Assembly: GCA_017795025.1 (NCBI GenBank)
Contig: CP051243.1
Span: forward strand, 496,001-560,000
DNA: 64,000 nt
Origin: Flavobacteriales bacterium
GTDB taxonomy: Bacteria > Bacteroidota > Bacteroidia > Flavobacteriales > Schleiferiaceae
Direction: 5' to 3'
Shown here piece by piece: positions 1 to 10,956 of the stretch. The first letter of the stretch is position 1; each line of letters opens with the position of its first letter. The notes beneath the pieces are model-generated. The model was not told the origin of the DNA. It saw only the letters and a list, made by a program, of their open reading frames with translations, and ran no database searches. Both the position numbers and the translations under genes were made by a program.

Positions 1-77
1 TCGAAGAATTGGTCGCTAATCCATTCAATCTTAGCTTCTTTGCTTAATTTGGAAAAGCCTTTTATTTTTTGGGGCAT
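1..77 (-). CDS. Hydroxymethylglutaryl-CoA reductase, N-terminus only (partial)
   Basis: Only the first 25 or so residues are present, running off the left edge. The peptide begins MPQKIKGFSKLSKEAKIEW, which matches the characteristic start of class II (degradative-type) HMG-CoA reductases of Bacteroidota (a GFSKLSKE-K-I-W pattern). That enzyme interconverts HMG-CoA and mevalonate. The start is the ATG at 77-75. The call rests on a short N-terminal motif and none of the catalytic domain can be seen, so confidence is moderate. Confidence 0.6.
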   Translation of the reverse strand, partial: MPQKIKGFSKLSKEAKIEWISDQFF

Positions 78-160
78 GCGGATAAATTAATTTTCAAATA
101 TACGAGCTCAGTCCTAACCGTTCTTTCGTTTCTTTGTTGTAATTATTAGCTTAAAATCTT

Positions 161-430
161 GTGAAAGAAACAAAATGCGAGCATTGTGGCTTTTGGACCA
201 ATGGCAAATTGGACAATTGCAATTATTGTGGCAAGCGACTTAATGATCGTCACTTAAACGAGATTGAAGAGCGAGAGTCCATAGAACTAAAGGGATTACC
301 GCTATTAAAGGTTCCCGAGGAAGCGCCCTTTTACACCAAAGGCTTTTTATACGTTTTGCGTTTCATTCAGCTGATCTTCCTTAGTATAATTAGCATGGTA
401 GCGGCCATGGCGAGCAGCACCGTTCACTAA
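161..430 (+). CDS. Small zinc-ribbon protein with one membrane segment
   Basis: An 89-residue protein starting at a GTG codon. Residues 6-24 carry two C-x2-C pairs (CEHC and CNYC) that form a zinc ribbon, and the C-terminus (about residues 62-85) is one hydrophobic membrane segment. Its stop overlaps the start of the next gene (TAATG), so the two are translationally coupled. The function is unknown. A cytoplasmic zinc-ribbon head on a membrane anchor is what the sequence shows directly. Confidence 0.7.
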   Translation: MKETKCEHCGFWTNGKLDNCNYCGKRLNDRHLNEIEERESIELKGLPLLKVPEEAPFYTKGFLYVLRFIQLIFLSIISMVAAMASSTVH

Positions 431-798
431 TGCTGTTTAAGGCTTTTAGTAAGCTCTTTTGGATATCCTCCATTTTATTCACGCTGCACCAGTTAATAGA
501 ACTGCGCTGGTCCATTCCCTTTATTCATGCCTATCTGGATGATTTTTTAGCACCTTCGATTGTCCTAGGACTAGCGCTTAGTTTTTTCCAAAACATCTTT
601 CCAGCAGATCCGAACTTTAAACTTTCAACCCTGATGGTCTTTGGCTTTGTACTTTGGTACGCCTTACTTTTCGAATGGGTTTTTCCTTACTACGATGAGC
701 GTCACTTTGCCGATCTTTGGGATGTGCTGGCTTACTTTTTGGGCGGACTCCTTTTCTTAAAATGGGGCAATGAACCTCTGCCTAAAAAAATGCGTTAA
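430..798 (+). CDS. Small VanZ-like four-helix membrane protein
   Basis: A 122-residue protein with about four hydrophobic segments and little soluble sequence. The spacing of helices and the C-terminal D-x-WDVLAYFLGG-like stretch resemble small VanZ-like/teicoplanin-resistance-family proteins, and similar short proteins in Bacteroidota are often annotated as integral membrane proteins of unknown role. The start overlaps the upstream stop by one base and the next gene begins 19 bases after the stop, so these genes form one operon. Function is not assigned. Confidence 0.7.
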   Translation: MLFKAFSKLFWISSILFTLHQLIELRWSIPFIHAYLDDFLAPSIVLGLALSFFQNIFPADPNFKLSTLMVFGFVLWYALLFEWVFPYYDERHFADLWDVLAYFLGGLLFLKWGNEPLPKKMR

Positions 799-817
799 GA
801 GAAAAAGGTTCAAAAAA

Positions 818-1162
818 ATGCAGTGGAGACAAGGGGATGTTTTGATTGAGCGAATTGACGATTGGGTCTCAGACCTCAAACCTACCGCAGAACGCCTTTT
901 AGTGCGAGGGGAGGGAAGGTTTCATGGCCATTTTATTGAAGGCGAAGTAGAGGTTTATGAGAATCCTACCTTCGAAGCCGAGAATCCTATTAGTCACTAT
1001 TTAAAGCTGCTAGGTCCAGCGGAGCTCAGACATTTACACACCGAAAGTTTGCAGGAAACGGGGGAGCATGACACCTTAAAATTAGCGCCGGGACGGTATC
1101 GAGTGGTTCGCCAAAGGGAATACAATCCCTATGCAAAGGTGATCTCCATTATTAAGGATTAA
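818..1162 (+). CDS. Conserved hypothetical protein, companion of the DUF6745 gene
   Basis: The protein starts at the ATG at 818 (MQWRQGDVLIERI). A longer reading from 770 would overlap the previous gene and add a lysine/arginine-rich stretch unlikely to be translated. The R-QGDVL start, the central H-GH region and the C-terminal YRVVRQREY motif match a small family usually found directly upstream of DUF6745 genes, and a DUF6745 gene follows here with a TAATG overlap. Biochemical function is unknown. The conserved pairing suggests that the two proteins act together (inference). Confidence 0.7.
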   Translation: MQWRQGDVLIERIDDWVSDLKPTAERLLVRGEGRFHGHFIEGEVEVYENPTFEAENPISHYLKLLGPAELRHLHTESLQETGEHDTLKLAPGRYRVVRQREYNPYAKVISIIKD

Positions 1163-2232
1163 TGCTAAGCTATCAAGATCTGCAAGAAGTAATCGTTCGT
1201 CCCGCCAATTTTAATAAGGCGGAGCGCGTTCAGGTGCAATTAGCTTTTGAGAAGCTTTACCAAGCGCTGGGTTTCGAGAATCCTAGGGTAATTTGTGTTT
1301 CGAGTCCCTTGGAATTGCAAATGGCTATTAAACGCGGCCTCCATAAACCGATACCCTTTTTTCCAGATTCCAAGGCCTTTTCCGCACTGGAGCGGCAACT
1401 GCGTGAAAGCCCTAAGTTAATACCCATTAATGGCAAGCTTTGGGATCTGGTCTCCAATCAAATCGCCCGACCATTATGTTTAGCCTTTGGGGACGAAAAT
1501 GGTTTAGAAGCTCATATGAGCAGTTTGAATCCGGTTTTTCAGGAGTTAAATGTGACCCTGAGTAGGGCTATCAAAACTCGCTTGGAGGCAGATGGTCTTT
1601 CGCCCGAACCTCTGGCTCATCATCCTAACTGGTTCGATTTAAAGTGGCTGAGCTATTATAAGGCCAAATTAGATCAAATCCCCTTGGCCCAAGAATTAGG
1701 GAAGATTTTAGATATGGGCTTAATGCAGGCCTATTGTTTCGATAAGCTAGTACTATGGACACCAAAACCAAGCTATATAGCGACAGAGGATAATAAGCTC
1801 CACGGCGAAAACCATCCTTCTATTTATTGGAACGAGAATTTCAAATTGTACCACTGGAATGGAGTCCCCGTTCCAGCCAAGCTTATTGAAAGTCCTCAAG
1901 AAATTAGGAAGGAGGACATCGAGCCTATCAGAAATGCAGAAGTACGGAGAAGCTTTTTAGAGAAACTTGGTGCGGAGCGCTTTTCAAGCTTATTTGATTT
2001 GCAATTGGTGGATTCTGATATCGACCTTAGAGGTAATCGTCAATCGCTTTACCGCAGTCGGGAGATAGACCCTGTGGCTAAGGAACATTTGCAATTTGCC
2101 CAAGTAATTTGCCCTACCACCCAAAGGGTCTACTTTTTAACGGTACCTCCACATTTACAGAATGTTTGGGAAGCGGTTTCCTGGACCTTTGGGAAAAGTT
2201 CCGACGAATACCAGCCTGAGCGAGAGGTATGA
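1162..2232 (+). CDS. DUF6745-like protein
   Basis: A 356-residue soluble protein with no signal peptide. The C-terminal half has the features I associate with DUF6745: a W-x-LYHWNGVPVPAKLIE motif near residue 230, an I-N-AEVRRSFLEKLGAERF block near residue 255, and a terminal YFLTVPP...EAVSWTFG block. It is coupled to the preceding small protein. The family is widespread but its activity is not known. The next gene converges and starts only one base beyond the stop. Confidence 0.65.
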   Translation: MLSYQDLQEVIVRPANFNKAERVQVQLAFEKLYQALGFENPRVICVSSPLELQMAIKRGLHKPIPFFPDSKAFSALERQLRESPKLIPINGKLWDLVSNQIARPLCLAFGDENGLEAHMSSLNPVFQELNVTLSRAIKTRLEADGLSPEPLAHHPNWFDLKWLSYYKAKLDQIPLAQELGKILDMGLMQAYCFDKLVLWTPKPSYIATEDNKLHGENHPSIYWNENFKLYHWNGVPVPAKLIESPQEIRKEDIEPIRNAEVRRSFLEKLGAERFSSLFDLQLVDSDIDLRGNRQSLYRSREIDPVAKEHLQFAQVICPTTQRVYFLTVPPHLQNVWEAVSWTFGKSSDEYQPEREV

Positions 2233-2233
2233 T

Positions 2234-2875
2234 CTATCTTAAAAGATTTGCTAGTTCATCCATATGCTGAAATGGAAGGGCTCCTAAAGCGGCAAACTCT
2301 TCTTTTCTGCTTTCTAGACAAAAACCGTAAACCGTGAATCCACCCTTAATACCTGCTTGTATTCCAGATACACTGTCTTCGATTACCGCGCAATCTTGAG
2401 GATCCACCTGAAGTTTTTGGGCAGCATGCCAATATAAATCGGGAAGGGGTTTCCATTTCTGAAGATCATAGGCGCTGTAAATATGCGGTCCAAAATAACC
2501 TTGTAAACCGGTTATTCCCAGGGTGAGTTCCATCTTAAATCGAGGCCCATTGGAGGCCACGGCCATCGGTACATCCACTTGGTTTAAGAGTTCTTTTACG
2601 CCCGCAATAGGACTTAATTTAGCTTCGAAAGCTTCGAAACTGCGGCGCCGAAATTCCGATTCAAAATTGTGGGGTAGTTTTTGGGCCCCTTGCTTCTCTA
2701 AATCGGCAAAGACCTCCGCAAGCGCTTTCACAATATAGTTTTGACGGGCATACTCCAGGCTAATAGGGATATCTTGCTCGAGCGCCATTTTATGCAAGGT
2801 GCCAATACTAAGCGGTTCGGTATCTACCAGCACACCATCACAGTCGAAAAGGAGAGCTTTGTATTTTGTTTTCAC
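2234..2875 (-). CDS. HAD-superfamily phosphatase / beta-phosphoglucomutase-like hydrolase
   Basis: 213 residues with all HAD motifs. Motif I is FDCDGVLVDTE (residues 10-20) with nucleophile and acid/base Asp, motif II is near VASNGP, the lysine region is KWKPLPDLY, and motif III is AVIEDSVSGIQAG. The D-GVLVDTEP start places it in the subfamily with phosphoglycolate phosphatase, beta-phosphoglucomutase and sugar-phosphate phosphatases. The substrate cannot be told from sequence. It converges with the DUF6745 gene and is separated from katG by a terminator. Confidence 0.85.
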   Translation of the reverse strand: MKTKYKALLFDCDGVLVDTEPLSIGTLHKMALEQDIPISLEYARQNYIVKALAEVFADLEKQGAQKLPHNFESEFRRRSFEAFEAKLSPIAGVKELLNQVDVPMAVASNGPRFKMELTLGITGLQGYFGPHIYSAYDLQKWKPLPDLYWHAAQKLQVDPQDCAVIEDSVSGIQAGIKGGFTVYGFCLESRKEEFAALGALPFQHMDELANLLR

Positions 2876-2910
2876 TTAACAGCGTTTTCAATCGCGGTAC
2901 AAGATGGCAT

Positions 2911-2938
2911 AAAAAAAGCCGGAAATTATCCCGGCTTT
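2911..2938 (-). terminator. Rho-independent terminator of katG
   Basis: The arms AAAGCCGG (2915-2922) and CCGGCTTT (2931-2938) pair around an 8-base loop. Read on the minus strand, the stem is followed by a run of seven T (2917-2911). It lies 29 bases past the katG stop and before the HAD gene start. Confidence 0.75.
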
Positions 2939-2966
2939 AATTTTTAAGCTAAGTGCTATTTATTGA

Positions 2967-5252
<2,286 letters not shown>

Positions 5253-5302
5253 TTATTGGTTAAACTCGATTTTCAAAGCCCAATTTTAAGAAGTTTTTCC
5301 TC

Positions 5303-5355
5303 TAAATATAGGATTGAGTGATTAGCTCAATAATCTTATTGGTTTAACTAATAAG
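5303..5355 (-). promoter_or_regulatory. Putative katG promoter and palindromic operator
   Basis: Bases 5335-5355 form a 21-bp near-perfect inverted repeat (CTTATTGGTT-T-AACTAATAAG, 9 of 10 pairs). A second, shorter repeat ATTGAG/CTCAAT lies at 5313-5331. On the minus strand a TATATTTA box (5310-5303) resembles the Bacteroidota -7 element, so the palindrome would sit just upstream of the -33 region. The symmetric form recalls Fur/PerR-type operators, but the regulator is not identified. Confidence 0.4.
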
Positions 5356-5396
5356 TCAGGAGATTGTTTAGCAGGCAGCTTGTAGGGGAGCTTTGT

Positions 5397-6017
5397 TTAG
5401 GACCTGCGATAACCTTCAGCATAGTCGTGCAACTTATCGTTGTAAGCCTCCACCATTTGCGCTTTCGAGCGCTCTACGAGTCCAAAGAAAACATAGCGGC
5501 GTTCGAAATAGGGTAGGGGTTCTTTATAACTGAGTAATTGATGATCCATAATGATAAGACCGTCAATTCCGAGGGCATCGGTTTCTGAAAATTCGGCGGT
5601 AAAAACCTTTTGGTCAGGACTTAAGGTCACCAAATTGAAATTGGCATCAAATACCTTATTTAAATAATCACCCCTGCGAATGGCTTCACTGTCCTTGGCG
5701 TAAAAGAAATATACCGGACAAAAGTCGAAGGTCTTACCAAAGGAGAGAATGGTTTCGCGATTCTCCCTTCTTTGGGCTGCTCTAATTTGCTCGGCCTCCT
5801 CATGCAGTCCTTTCGCTTCCAGTTTTTCGATACTAAGCTGACGGTCCTGTAAGCGCACTAATAATACCGCTTGTTGAAAATCGGTAATAAAGGCTTTACG
5901 GTCGTATTTTTCGGGACTATGATTAGGCTCCACCTGAGCTTTCAAAGTAAAAGTGCTCCAAAAAAGAACCACTAAAAGCAAGGGGCAGCGGTAGGGTTTA
6001 AAAAAGGAGGTTTTCAT
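5397..6017 (-). CDS. Exported protein of unknown function
   Basis: 206 residues with a signal peptide (hydrophobic core about residues 11-25, ending LKAQ). The mature part is charged and helical in the middle (about residues 45-90, many E, Q and R) and then mixed. I recognise no family motif. It diverges from the formate-THF ligase gene across a 75-base gap that must hold both promoters. It is probably periplasmic. Confidence 0.65.
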   Translation of the reverse strand: MKTSFFKPYRCPLLLVVLFWSTFTLKAQVEPNHSPEKYDRKAFITDFQQAVLLVRLQDRQLSIEKLEAKGLHEEAEQIRAAQRRENRETILSFGKTFDFCPVYFFYAKDSEAIRRGDYLNKVFDANFNLVTLSPDQKVFTAEFSETDALGIDGLIIMDHQLLSYKEPLPYFERRYVFFGLVERSKAQMVEAYNDKLHDYAEGYRRS

Positions 6018-6092
6018 CGAGGGAATCTAGAATCTAGGTTTTAACTTGCAGGGAAAAGGTACAGTCTTTTTACCAAACCAATCACCTCTCAA

Positions 6093-7751
6093 ATGACTGA
6101 TTTAGATATTGCTCGGCAGTACGAGCCTGAAACCATTGACCAAATTGCGGCCAAACTCAATCTCAAAGCCGAAGATTTAGAATTTTACGGAAAGTACAAA
6201 GCGAAACTTCCCTTGGATACCGCCCGGGAGGCCAAGCAAGGCAAATTAATTTTGGTTTCGGCCATTTCACCAACTCCGGCTGGAGAGGGAAAAACCACTA
6301 TGAGTATTGGTTTGCATGATGCCCTATCTAAAAAAGGGAAGCAGTCTCTGGCAGTTTTACGGGAACCTTCTTTGGGTCCTGTTTTCGGAATTAAAGGTGG
6401 AGCCACCGGAGGCGGTCATGTTCAGGTAGTGCCCATGGAGGATATTAACCTTCATTTTACCGGTGATTTTGCGGCGATAGAATCAGCCCATAATCTGCTT
6501 TCCGCAATGATTGACAATCACCTTCATTTCAATTTGGAACCCCGTCTTGATCCACGCACCATCCTTTGGAAAAGAGCGATGGATCTTAATGATCGCGCCT
6601 TGCGGAATATCAATGTAGGTCTGGGGGGCAGAATGCATGGTATGCCGCGCGAAACAGGTTTTGATATTACGGCGGCCTCCGAAATTATGGCCATCTTATG
6701 CATGGCTTTAGACCGGAATGATTTAAAGAAAAGATTAGGAAACATCTTAGTGGGTTATTCCTTCGAGCGTAAGCCGGTATTTGCGAAAGACCTTAAGGCG
6801 AACGGAGCCATGGCGGCTTTACTTAAAGATGCTATTAAACCCAATTTGGTGCAAACCTTAGAAGGAAACCCGGTTCTGATGCACGGTGGCCCTTTTGCCA
6901 ATATTGCCCAAGGGACCAACACGATTATCGCCACACAGATGGGCTTGCGCTTAGCTGATTATGTGGTTACCGAGGCTGGATTTGGCTTTGATTTAGGTGG
7001 AGAGAAGTTCCTCGACCTAAAATGCCGCGCTGCAGCCTTGGCGCCCGAATTAGTGGTTTTAGTAGCCACGGTACGGGCCCTGAAATATCATGGGGAGCAG
7101 GATTTAAAGGAATTGCAAACCGAGAATATCGCAGCCTTAAAAGCCGGGATGTCCAATTTAGAGAAGCATCTCGATAATGTGAAGAAATTTGGCTTACCGG
7201 CGGTGGTAGTACTCAATCGCTTTCCTACCGATACCGAGGCTGAGGTGGAAGCAGTTATTGCCCATTGCGAAAGCCTAGGCGTGCGGGCCGTTACCAGTAC
7301 CGCTTGGGCGGATGGAGGCGCGGGTTCCCTAGATTTAGCCCAGGCCGTGCTCGATACCATTGAGGAGCGCAATAATGATTTTAGCTTTTTGTATAACCTC
7401 GACCTTCCGGTAAAAGATAAAATTGAGCTTATCGCCAAGGAGTTTTATGGGGCCGAAAAAGTGGCCTATGGGGGCACGGCGGCCCGGGACTTAAAGCGTA
7501 TTGCCGAGCTTGGAATGGACAAAGCCCCCATCTGTATTGCGAAAACTCAAAAGTCTTTGAGCGATAATCCTAGTTTAAAGGGGCGTCCCGAAGGATTTAC
7601 CTTTCATGTGCGAGGCATCGAGATTGCTGCTGGAGCGGGTTTTGTAATTCCACTTTCGGGCGACTTAATGCGCATGCCAGGCTTACCTAAGGCCCCAGCA
7701 GCCCAAAAAATTGACATCGATTCGGATGGAAACATAAGCGGCTTGTTTTAG
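6093..7751 (+). CDS. fhs: Formate--tetrahydrofolate ligase
   Basis: 552 residues, typical length. The ATP-binding loop TPAGEGKTT is at residues 61-69, followed by the diagnostic LREPSLGPVFGIKGGATGGG block near residue 90. The conserved C-terminal VRGIEIAAGAGFVIPL-GDLMRMPGLP region is intact. The enzyme makes 10-formyl-THF from formate, ATP and THF and feeds purine synthesis and one-carbon metabolism. The TrmH gene starts two bases after its stop, indicating co-transcription. Confidence 0.97.
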   Translation: MTDLDIARQYEPETIDQIAAKLNLKAEDLEFYGKYKAKLPLDTAREAKQGKLILVSAISPTPAGEGKTTMSIGLHDALSKKGKQSLAVLREPSLGPVFGIKGGATGGGHVQVVPMEDINLHFTGDFAAIESAHNLLSAMIDNHLHFNLEPRLDPRTILWKRAMDLNDRALRNINVGLGGRMHGMPRETGFDITAASEIMAILCMALDRNDLKKRLGNILVGYSFERKPVFAKDLKANGAMAALLKDAIKPNLVQTLEGNPVLMHGGPFANIAQGTNTIIATQMGLRLADYVVTEAGFGFDLGGEKFLDLKCRAAALAPELVVLVATVRALKYHGEQDLKELQTENIAALKAGMSNLEKHLDNVKKFGLPAVVVLNRFPTDTEAEVEAVIAHCESLGVRAVTSTAWADGGAGSLDLAQAVLDTIEERNNDFSFLYNLDLPVKDKIELIAKEFYGAEKVAYGGTAARDLKRIAELGMDKAPICIAKTQKSLSDNPSLKGRPEGFTFHVRGIEIAAGAGFVIPLSGDLMRMPGLPKAPAAQKIDIDSDGNISGLF

Positions 7752-7753
7752 GA

Positions 7754-8443
7754 TTGATACCCATTGATTATCTACTTGAGGAGCTCAAGAAGCATTTAAC
7801 GCCAGAGCGCAAACAGCGCATCGAGGAGGTCGCTGCCCAGCGCACGCGAAAACTCAGTCTGGTTCTTGAAGATATTCGCCAAGAACATAACATTGGCGCA
7901 TTATTGCGCACCGCAGATATTCTTGGCGTTCAGGATGTGCACCTAGTGAGTCAGAAGTATGAAGCTAAACTTGCCAAGGCCATCGCTAAGGGCTCGGATA
8001 AATGGATAAGCCTAAAGCGCTATCAATCGCGGGAAAGCAACAATTTTGAGCTTTGCTTGCAAGCCTTAAAGGCAGATGGTTATGACCTAGTGGTGGCCGA
8101 TCCGGAAGGAGAAACTGAATTGGCCGATCTGAAGTATAGCGGCAAGCCCCTGGCGGTTTTAATGGGCTCCGAATGGGAAGGAGTATCGGAAGCGTCTAGT
8201 GCAGCAGCCCAACACCGGGTACGCATTCCACAGTTTGGATTTACTGAGAGTTTTAATGTTTCGGTAGCGGCAGCACTAATCCTGCAGCAGTTGAGCAACG
8301 ACCTGCGACGCTCCTCTTACCCTTGGCAACTAAGTGAGATGGAGCGTATGGAAATTGAATTGGATTGGACCATGAAACGCCTCGGAAATTCGGCCTGGCC
8401 CCTAAGGGATAAAATAGAACAAGAATGGCGCGAAGCGCAGTAA
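7754..8443 (+). CDS. SpoU/TrmH-family RNA 2'-O-methyltransferase
   Basis: 229 residues starting at a TTG codon two bases after the fhs stop. No ATG is available near the conserved N-terminus. The SPOUT-fold motifs are all visible: N-I-GALLRTADILG (motif 1, near residue 45), LMGSEWEGVSE (motif 2, near residue 136) and IPQFGFTESFNVSVAAALIL (motif 3, near residue 157). The short helical flanks match TrmH, which methylates the 2'-OH of G18 in tRNA. The substrate assignment is by family resemblance. Confidence 0.85.
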   Translation: MIPIDYLLEELKKHLTPERKQRIEEVAAQRTRKLSLVLEDIRQEHNIGALLRTADILGVQDVHLVSQKYEAKLAKAIAKGSDKWISLKRYQSRESNNFELCLQALKADGYDLVVADPEGETELADLKYSGKPLAVLMGSEWEGVSEASSAAAQHRVRIPQFGFTESFNVSVAAALILQQLSNDLRRSSYPWQLSEMERMEIELDWTMKRLGNSAWPLRDKIEQEWREAQ

Positions 8444-8452
8444 AGTGATACG

Positions 8453-8812
8453 ATGAAAAAACTCTTCTACCTAGATACATGCGATACCTGTAAACGATTG
8501 ATGGCTGCTTGGAATATCCCGCACCAAGTGGAATTAAGAGAGATTAAGTCTCAAGCCCTTTCGGAGCAGGAATTGGAAGAAATGCAGCGCCTAGCGGGTT
8601 CCTATGAAGCCTTATTCAGCAAAAGAGCGCAGCTTTATAAATCACGAGGTTTGGGGCAGCAGGATTTAAAGGAAGCCGATTACCGCGACCTTCTGCTGGA
8701 GCACTATACCTTTCTCAAGCGACCTGTCTTGGTGTATGAGGACCATATTTTTATTGGCAATGCGAAAAAGACAGCTGCAGCGGTACAAGCTTTCCTCGCA
8801 GAATTAAACTAA
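8453..8812 (+). CDS. ArsC/Spx-family thioredoxin-fold protein
   Basis: 119 residues. A CDTC motif sits directly after the first beta strand (residues 10-13), and the helical middle section and KRPVLVYEDHIFIGN segment near residue 88 are typical of the ArsC/Spx/YffB group. True arsenate reductases need further residues that I cannot confirm, so a general glutaredoxin-like reductase is the safe call. The gene starts nine bases after the methyltransferase stop and ends the operon at a hairpin. Confidence 0.75.
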   Translation: MKKLFYLDTCDTCKRLMAAWNIPHQVELREIKSQALSEQELEEMQRLAGSYEALFSKRAQLYKSRGLGQQDLKEADYRDLLLEHYTFLKRPVLVYEDHIFIGNAKKTAAAVQAFLAELN

Positions 8813-8836
8813 AGAAGAGGCCCTAGGACCTCTTCT
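8813..8836 (+). terminator. Hairpin after the fhs-trmH-arsC-like operon
   Basis: AGAAGAGG (8813-8820) pairs perfectly with CCTCTTCT (8829-8836) around eight bases, starting just after the stop codon. No strong T run follows, so it may act as a weak terminator or a 3'-end stabiliser. Confidence 0.5.
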
Positions 8837-8994
8837 CTAATCAACCATTACTCAATATAGGACGACTAAACCTGTATGCTCCGCTTTAAAAGCGAAGGCT
8901 TTCTAACTAATGGACTTTTTTATTGACAAAGCTAAATTAGGACTCAGCGGCTTCATGTTTAGTGACCTATATGACCGCTAAAAAGTTTTCGCTC

Positions 8995-9028
8995 TTTGTT
9001 AGGCTATTTATTTTTCTAAATATCTTTC
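8995..9028 (+). promoter_or_regulatory. Possible promoter of the DUF389 gene
   Basis: TTTG at 8995-8998 and TATCTTTC at 9021-9028 resemble the Bacteroidota -33 and -7 boxes with a 22-base spacer, ending 16 bases before the start codon. The 200 bases upstream hold no gene that I can see. Confidence 0.35.
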
Positions 9029-9044
9029 CTCTTCAAAATTTAAG

Positions 9045-10520
9045 ATGTCAACAGAACCTTCTGCTCCAAAACCGCCAGAAAAGAATACGACCGAAAACCC
9101 AGAAGCGGTCCAGCATAGTTACCTCTCCCAAGCCTTTAGTAACCTGCGCAATTTCTTAAATGAAACCTTGCGTATTGAGGGGAATGCGCATCCTGAGGAA
9201 ACCATCGAATCCATCAAGGCCGATATCGATTTTAAGGGCTATAATGTTTGGATTCTCATCTTTAGTATTCTCATTGCTTCCATTGGCTTAAATGTAAACT
9301 CTGGTGCGGTAGTCATTGGAGCGATGCTTATTAGCCCCTTAATGGGACCGATTTTGGGGGTAGGAATGAGTATGGGGATCAACGATTGGGTGACCCTCAA
9401 ACGCTCCTTCCGCAATTTTGCCATTATGTTTACGGTGAGTATCATCACCAGTACCCTATACTTTTCTTTAACCCCGCTTGTAGATGCCCAGTCGGAGTTA
9501 TTAGCCCGCATTCGCCCCACTTTACTCGATGTGTTTGTGGCCTTCATTGGGGGCTTAGCGGGGATTTTGGCAGCCAACCGTCGCATTAAAAATAATGTAG
9601 TTCCGGGAGTAGCAATCGCCACCGCTTTAATGCCACCCTTATGTACCGCAGGTTATGGAGTCGCCACAGGACAGTGGGACTTTTTGTTTGGGGCCTTTTA
9701 TCTATTCTTAATCAATTCCATATTTATTAGTCTGGCCACCTTCGTTACCGTGCGCTTTCTCAATTTTCCGGTTAAAGAATTTGTAGATCAGGCTCGGGCA
9801 CGCAAAGCCCGAAATTATATGGCTATAGTCCTCATCTTAATTGTGGGTCCTAGTGCCTACACCTTTTACAATGTGGTAACGGAGTCCATTTTTAATCGTC
9901 GGGTAGATTCCTTTATTACCGAGAATGTTTTTTACGAAGGGGCGGAGTTAGTAAAGAATGAGGTGGTATTTAGTGATGAAGGGCCTCCCTTAATTTCACT
10001 TTCCTTTTTTGGTCAGCCGGTGCCCGAAAGTTTAATAAACTCTTGGCGTGCCAAACTAGGTAACTATGGCCTAGATGGTTCGGAGATTCGCGTTTTTCAG
10101 GGCAGCTCGGTGGAGCAGATGAATTCGGAGGAAGTAAGCAAATTGGTGGATGTGTATACCGAATCGCAGAAGCAAATTCAATCTAAGGACGAAACGATTG
10201 CCCGCTTGCGGCTGGCTTTAGAGAAATCCCGGGAAGGACAAATTCCGATTGAACAGATAAGCAAGGAATTATCGAGCATGTACGATGGCTTGTATAGTTT
10301 GTCCTTGGCGCGCATGGTCGAATACCGCTCGGGAGTGATGGATACCCTTTTAATGGCGGAACTTAAGTGGCAATTAGAGGATACCACTGGTTTAAATAAG
10401 TCTTGCCAAAAGATAGGTTCCTTCCTAACCCAGCGCTTAGGGGTAGATTCGGTTGTTGTTCAGCGGAAGCAAGTACCCATGCCTGAGCCGGAAGAAGCTT
10501 CAAAAGAAGAAGCAGACTAG
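9045..10520 (+). CDS. DUF389 (TIGR00341-type) membrane protein
   Basis: 491 residues. After a soluble N-terminus (about 60 residues) come several membrane helices containing the family block GAVVIGAMLISPLMGPILG (near residue 87) and the repeat GVAIATALMPPLCTAGYG (near residue 190). The C-terminal 170 residues are soluble and include a coiled-coil-like segment (about residues 365-395). DUF389 proteins are widespread and their transport or signalling role is unproven. It converges with the YopX-like gene, with a four-base overlap of the 3' ends. Confidence 0.88.
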   Translation: MSTEPSAPKPPEKNTTENPEAVQHSYLSQAFSNLRNFLNETLRIEGNAHPEETIESIKADIDFKGYNVWILIFSILIASIGLNVNSGAVVIGAMLISPLMGPILGVGMSMGINDWVTLKRSFRNFAIMFTVSIITSTLYFSLTPLVDAQSELLARIRPTLLDVFVAFIGGLAGILAANRRIKNNVVPGVAIATALMPPLCTAGYGVATGQWDFLFGAFYLFLINSIFISLATFVTVRFLNFPVKEFVDQARARKARNYMAIVLILIVGPSAYTFYNVVTESIFNRRVDSFITENVFYEGAELVKNEVVFSDEGPPLISLSFFGQPVPESLINSWRAKLGNYGLDGSEIRVFQGSSVEQMNSEEVSKLVDVYTESQKQIQSKDETIARLRLALEKSREGQIPIEQISKELSSMYDGLYSLSLARMVEYRSGVMDTLLMAELKWQLEDTTGLNKSCQKIGSFLTQRLGVDSVVVQRKQVPMPEPEEASKEEAD

Positions 10521-10933
10521 TCGCGAACGCCTAACCTATCTTTTAATTCCGGATTTAAGAAAAGGTGGGAAAACACTTTCAATTCGCGCGAATTAAACAT
10601 GGCGATGCCTTCAACAAAGAGGGGAATAAAGCTCCCTTGATTAATATCCTTAATGCCAAATACTTTTTGACGCCCCTCCCAAAGAACAACCCCCTTTTGG
10701 TAATCAGCATCTGGATCAATTTTGAACTCTAAGATATCCCACTCGTAGATGTAGCGATTGTTACGATCGCGGATGCCGGTATACTCATCCACCTCATTGT
10801 ATTCCGGTTTTAGGCCGCGCCACCAAAAGCCATCTATAGAATAGAGCACCATACGAGCACTTAATTTGCGCATATAGCCTACGATTTCGGCATCTTGCCG
10901 TAGTCTAAATCGACGTTCGGGGTTTTCTTCCAT
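10517..10933 (-). CDS. YopX-like domain protein
   Basis: 138 residues, no signal peptide. The segment DEYTGIRDRNNRYIYEWDIL (residues 48-67) closely follows the YopX pattern, in which YTG-KDKNG-IYEGDIV is typical. YopX proteins are best known from phages and mobile elements and their function is unknown. Here the gene sits in ordinary backbone next to uvrA, with no phage neighbours. Confidence covers the domain resemblance, not a function. Confidence 0.6.
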   Translation of the reverse strand: MEENPERRFRLRQDAEIVGYMRKLSARMVLYSIDGFWWRGLKPEYNEVDEYTGIRDRNNRYIYEWDILEFKIDPDADYQKGVVLWEGRQKVFGIKDINQGSFIPLFVEGIAMFNSRELKVFSHLFLNPELKDRLGVRD

Positions 10934-10956
10934 GTAGAGATAACCCCTAAATGGCT

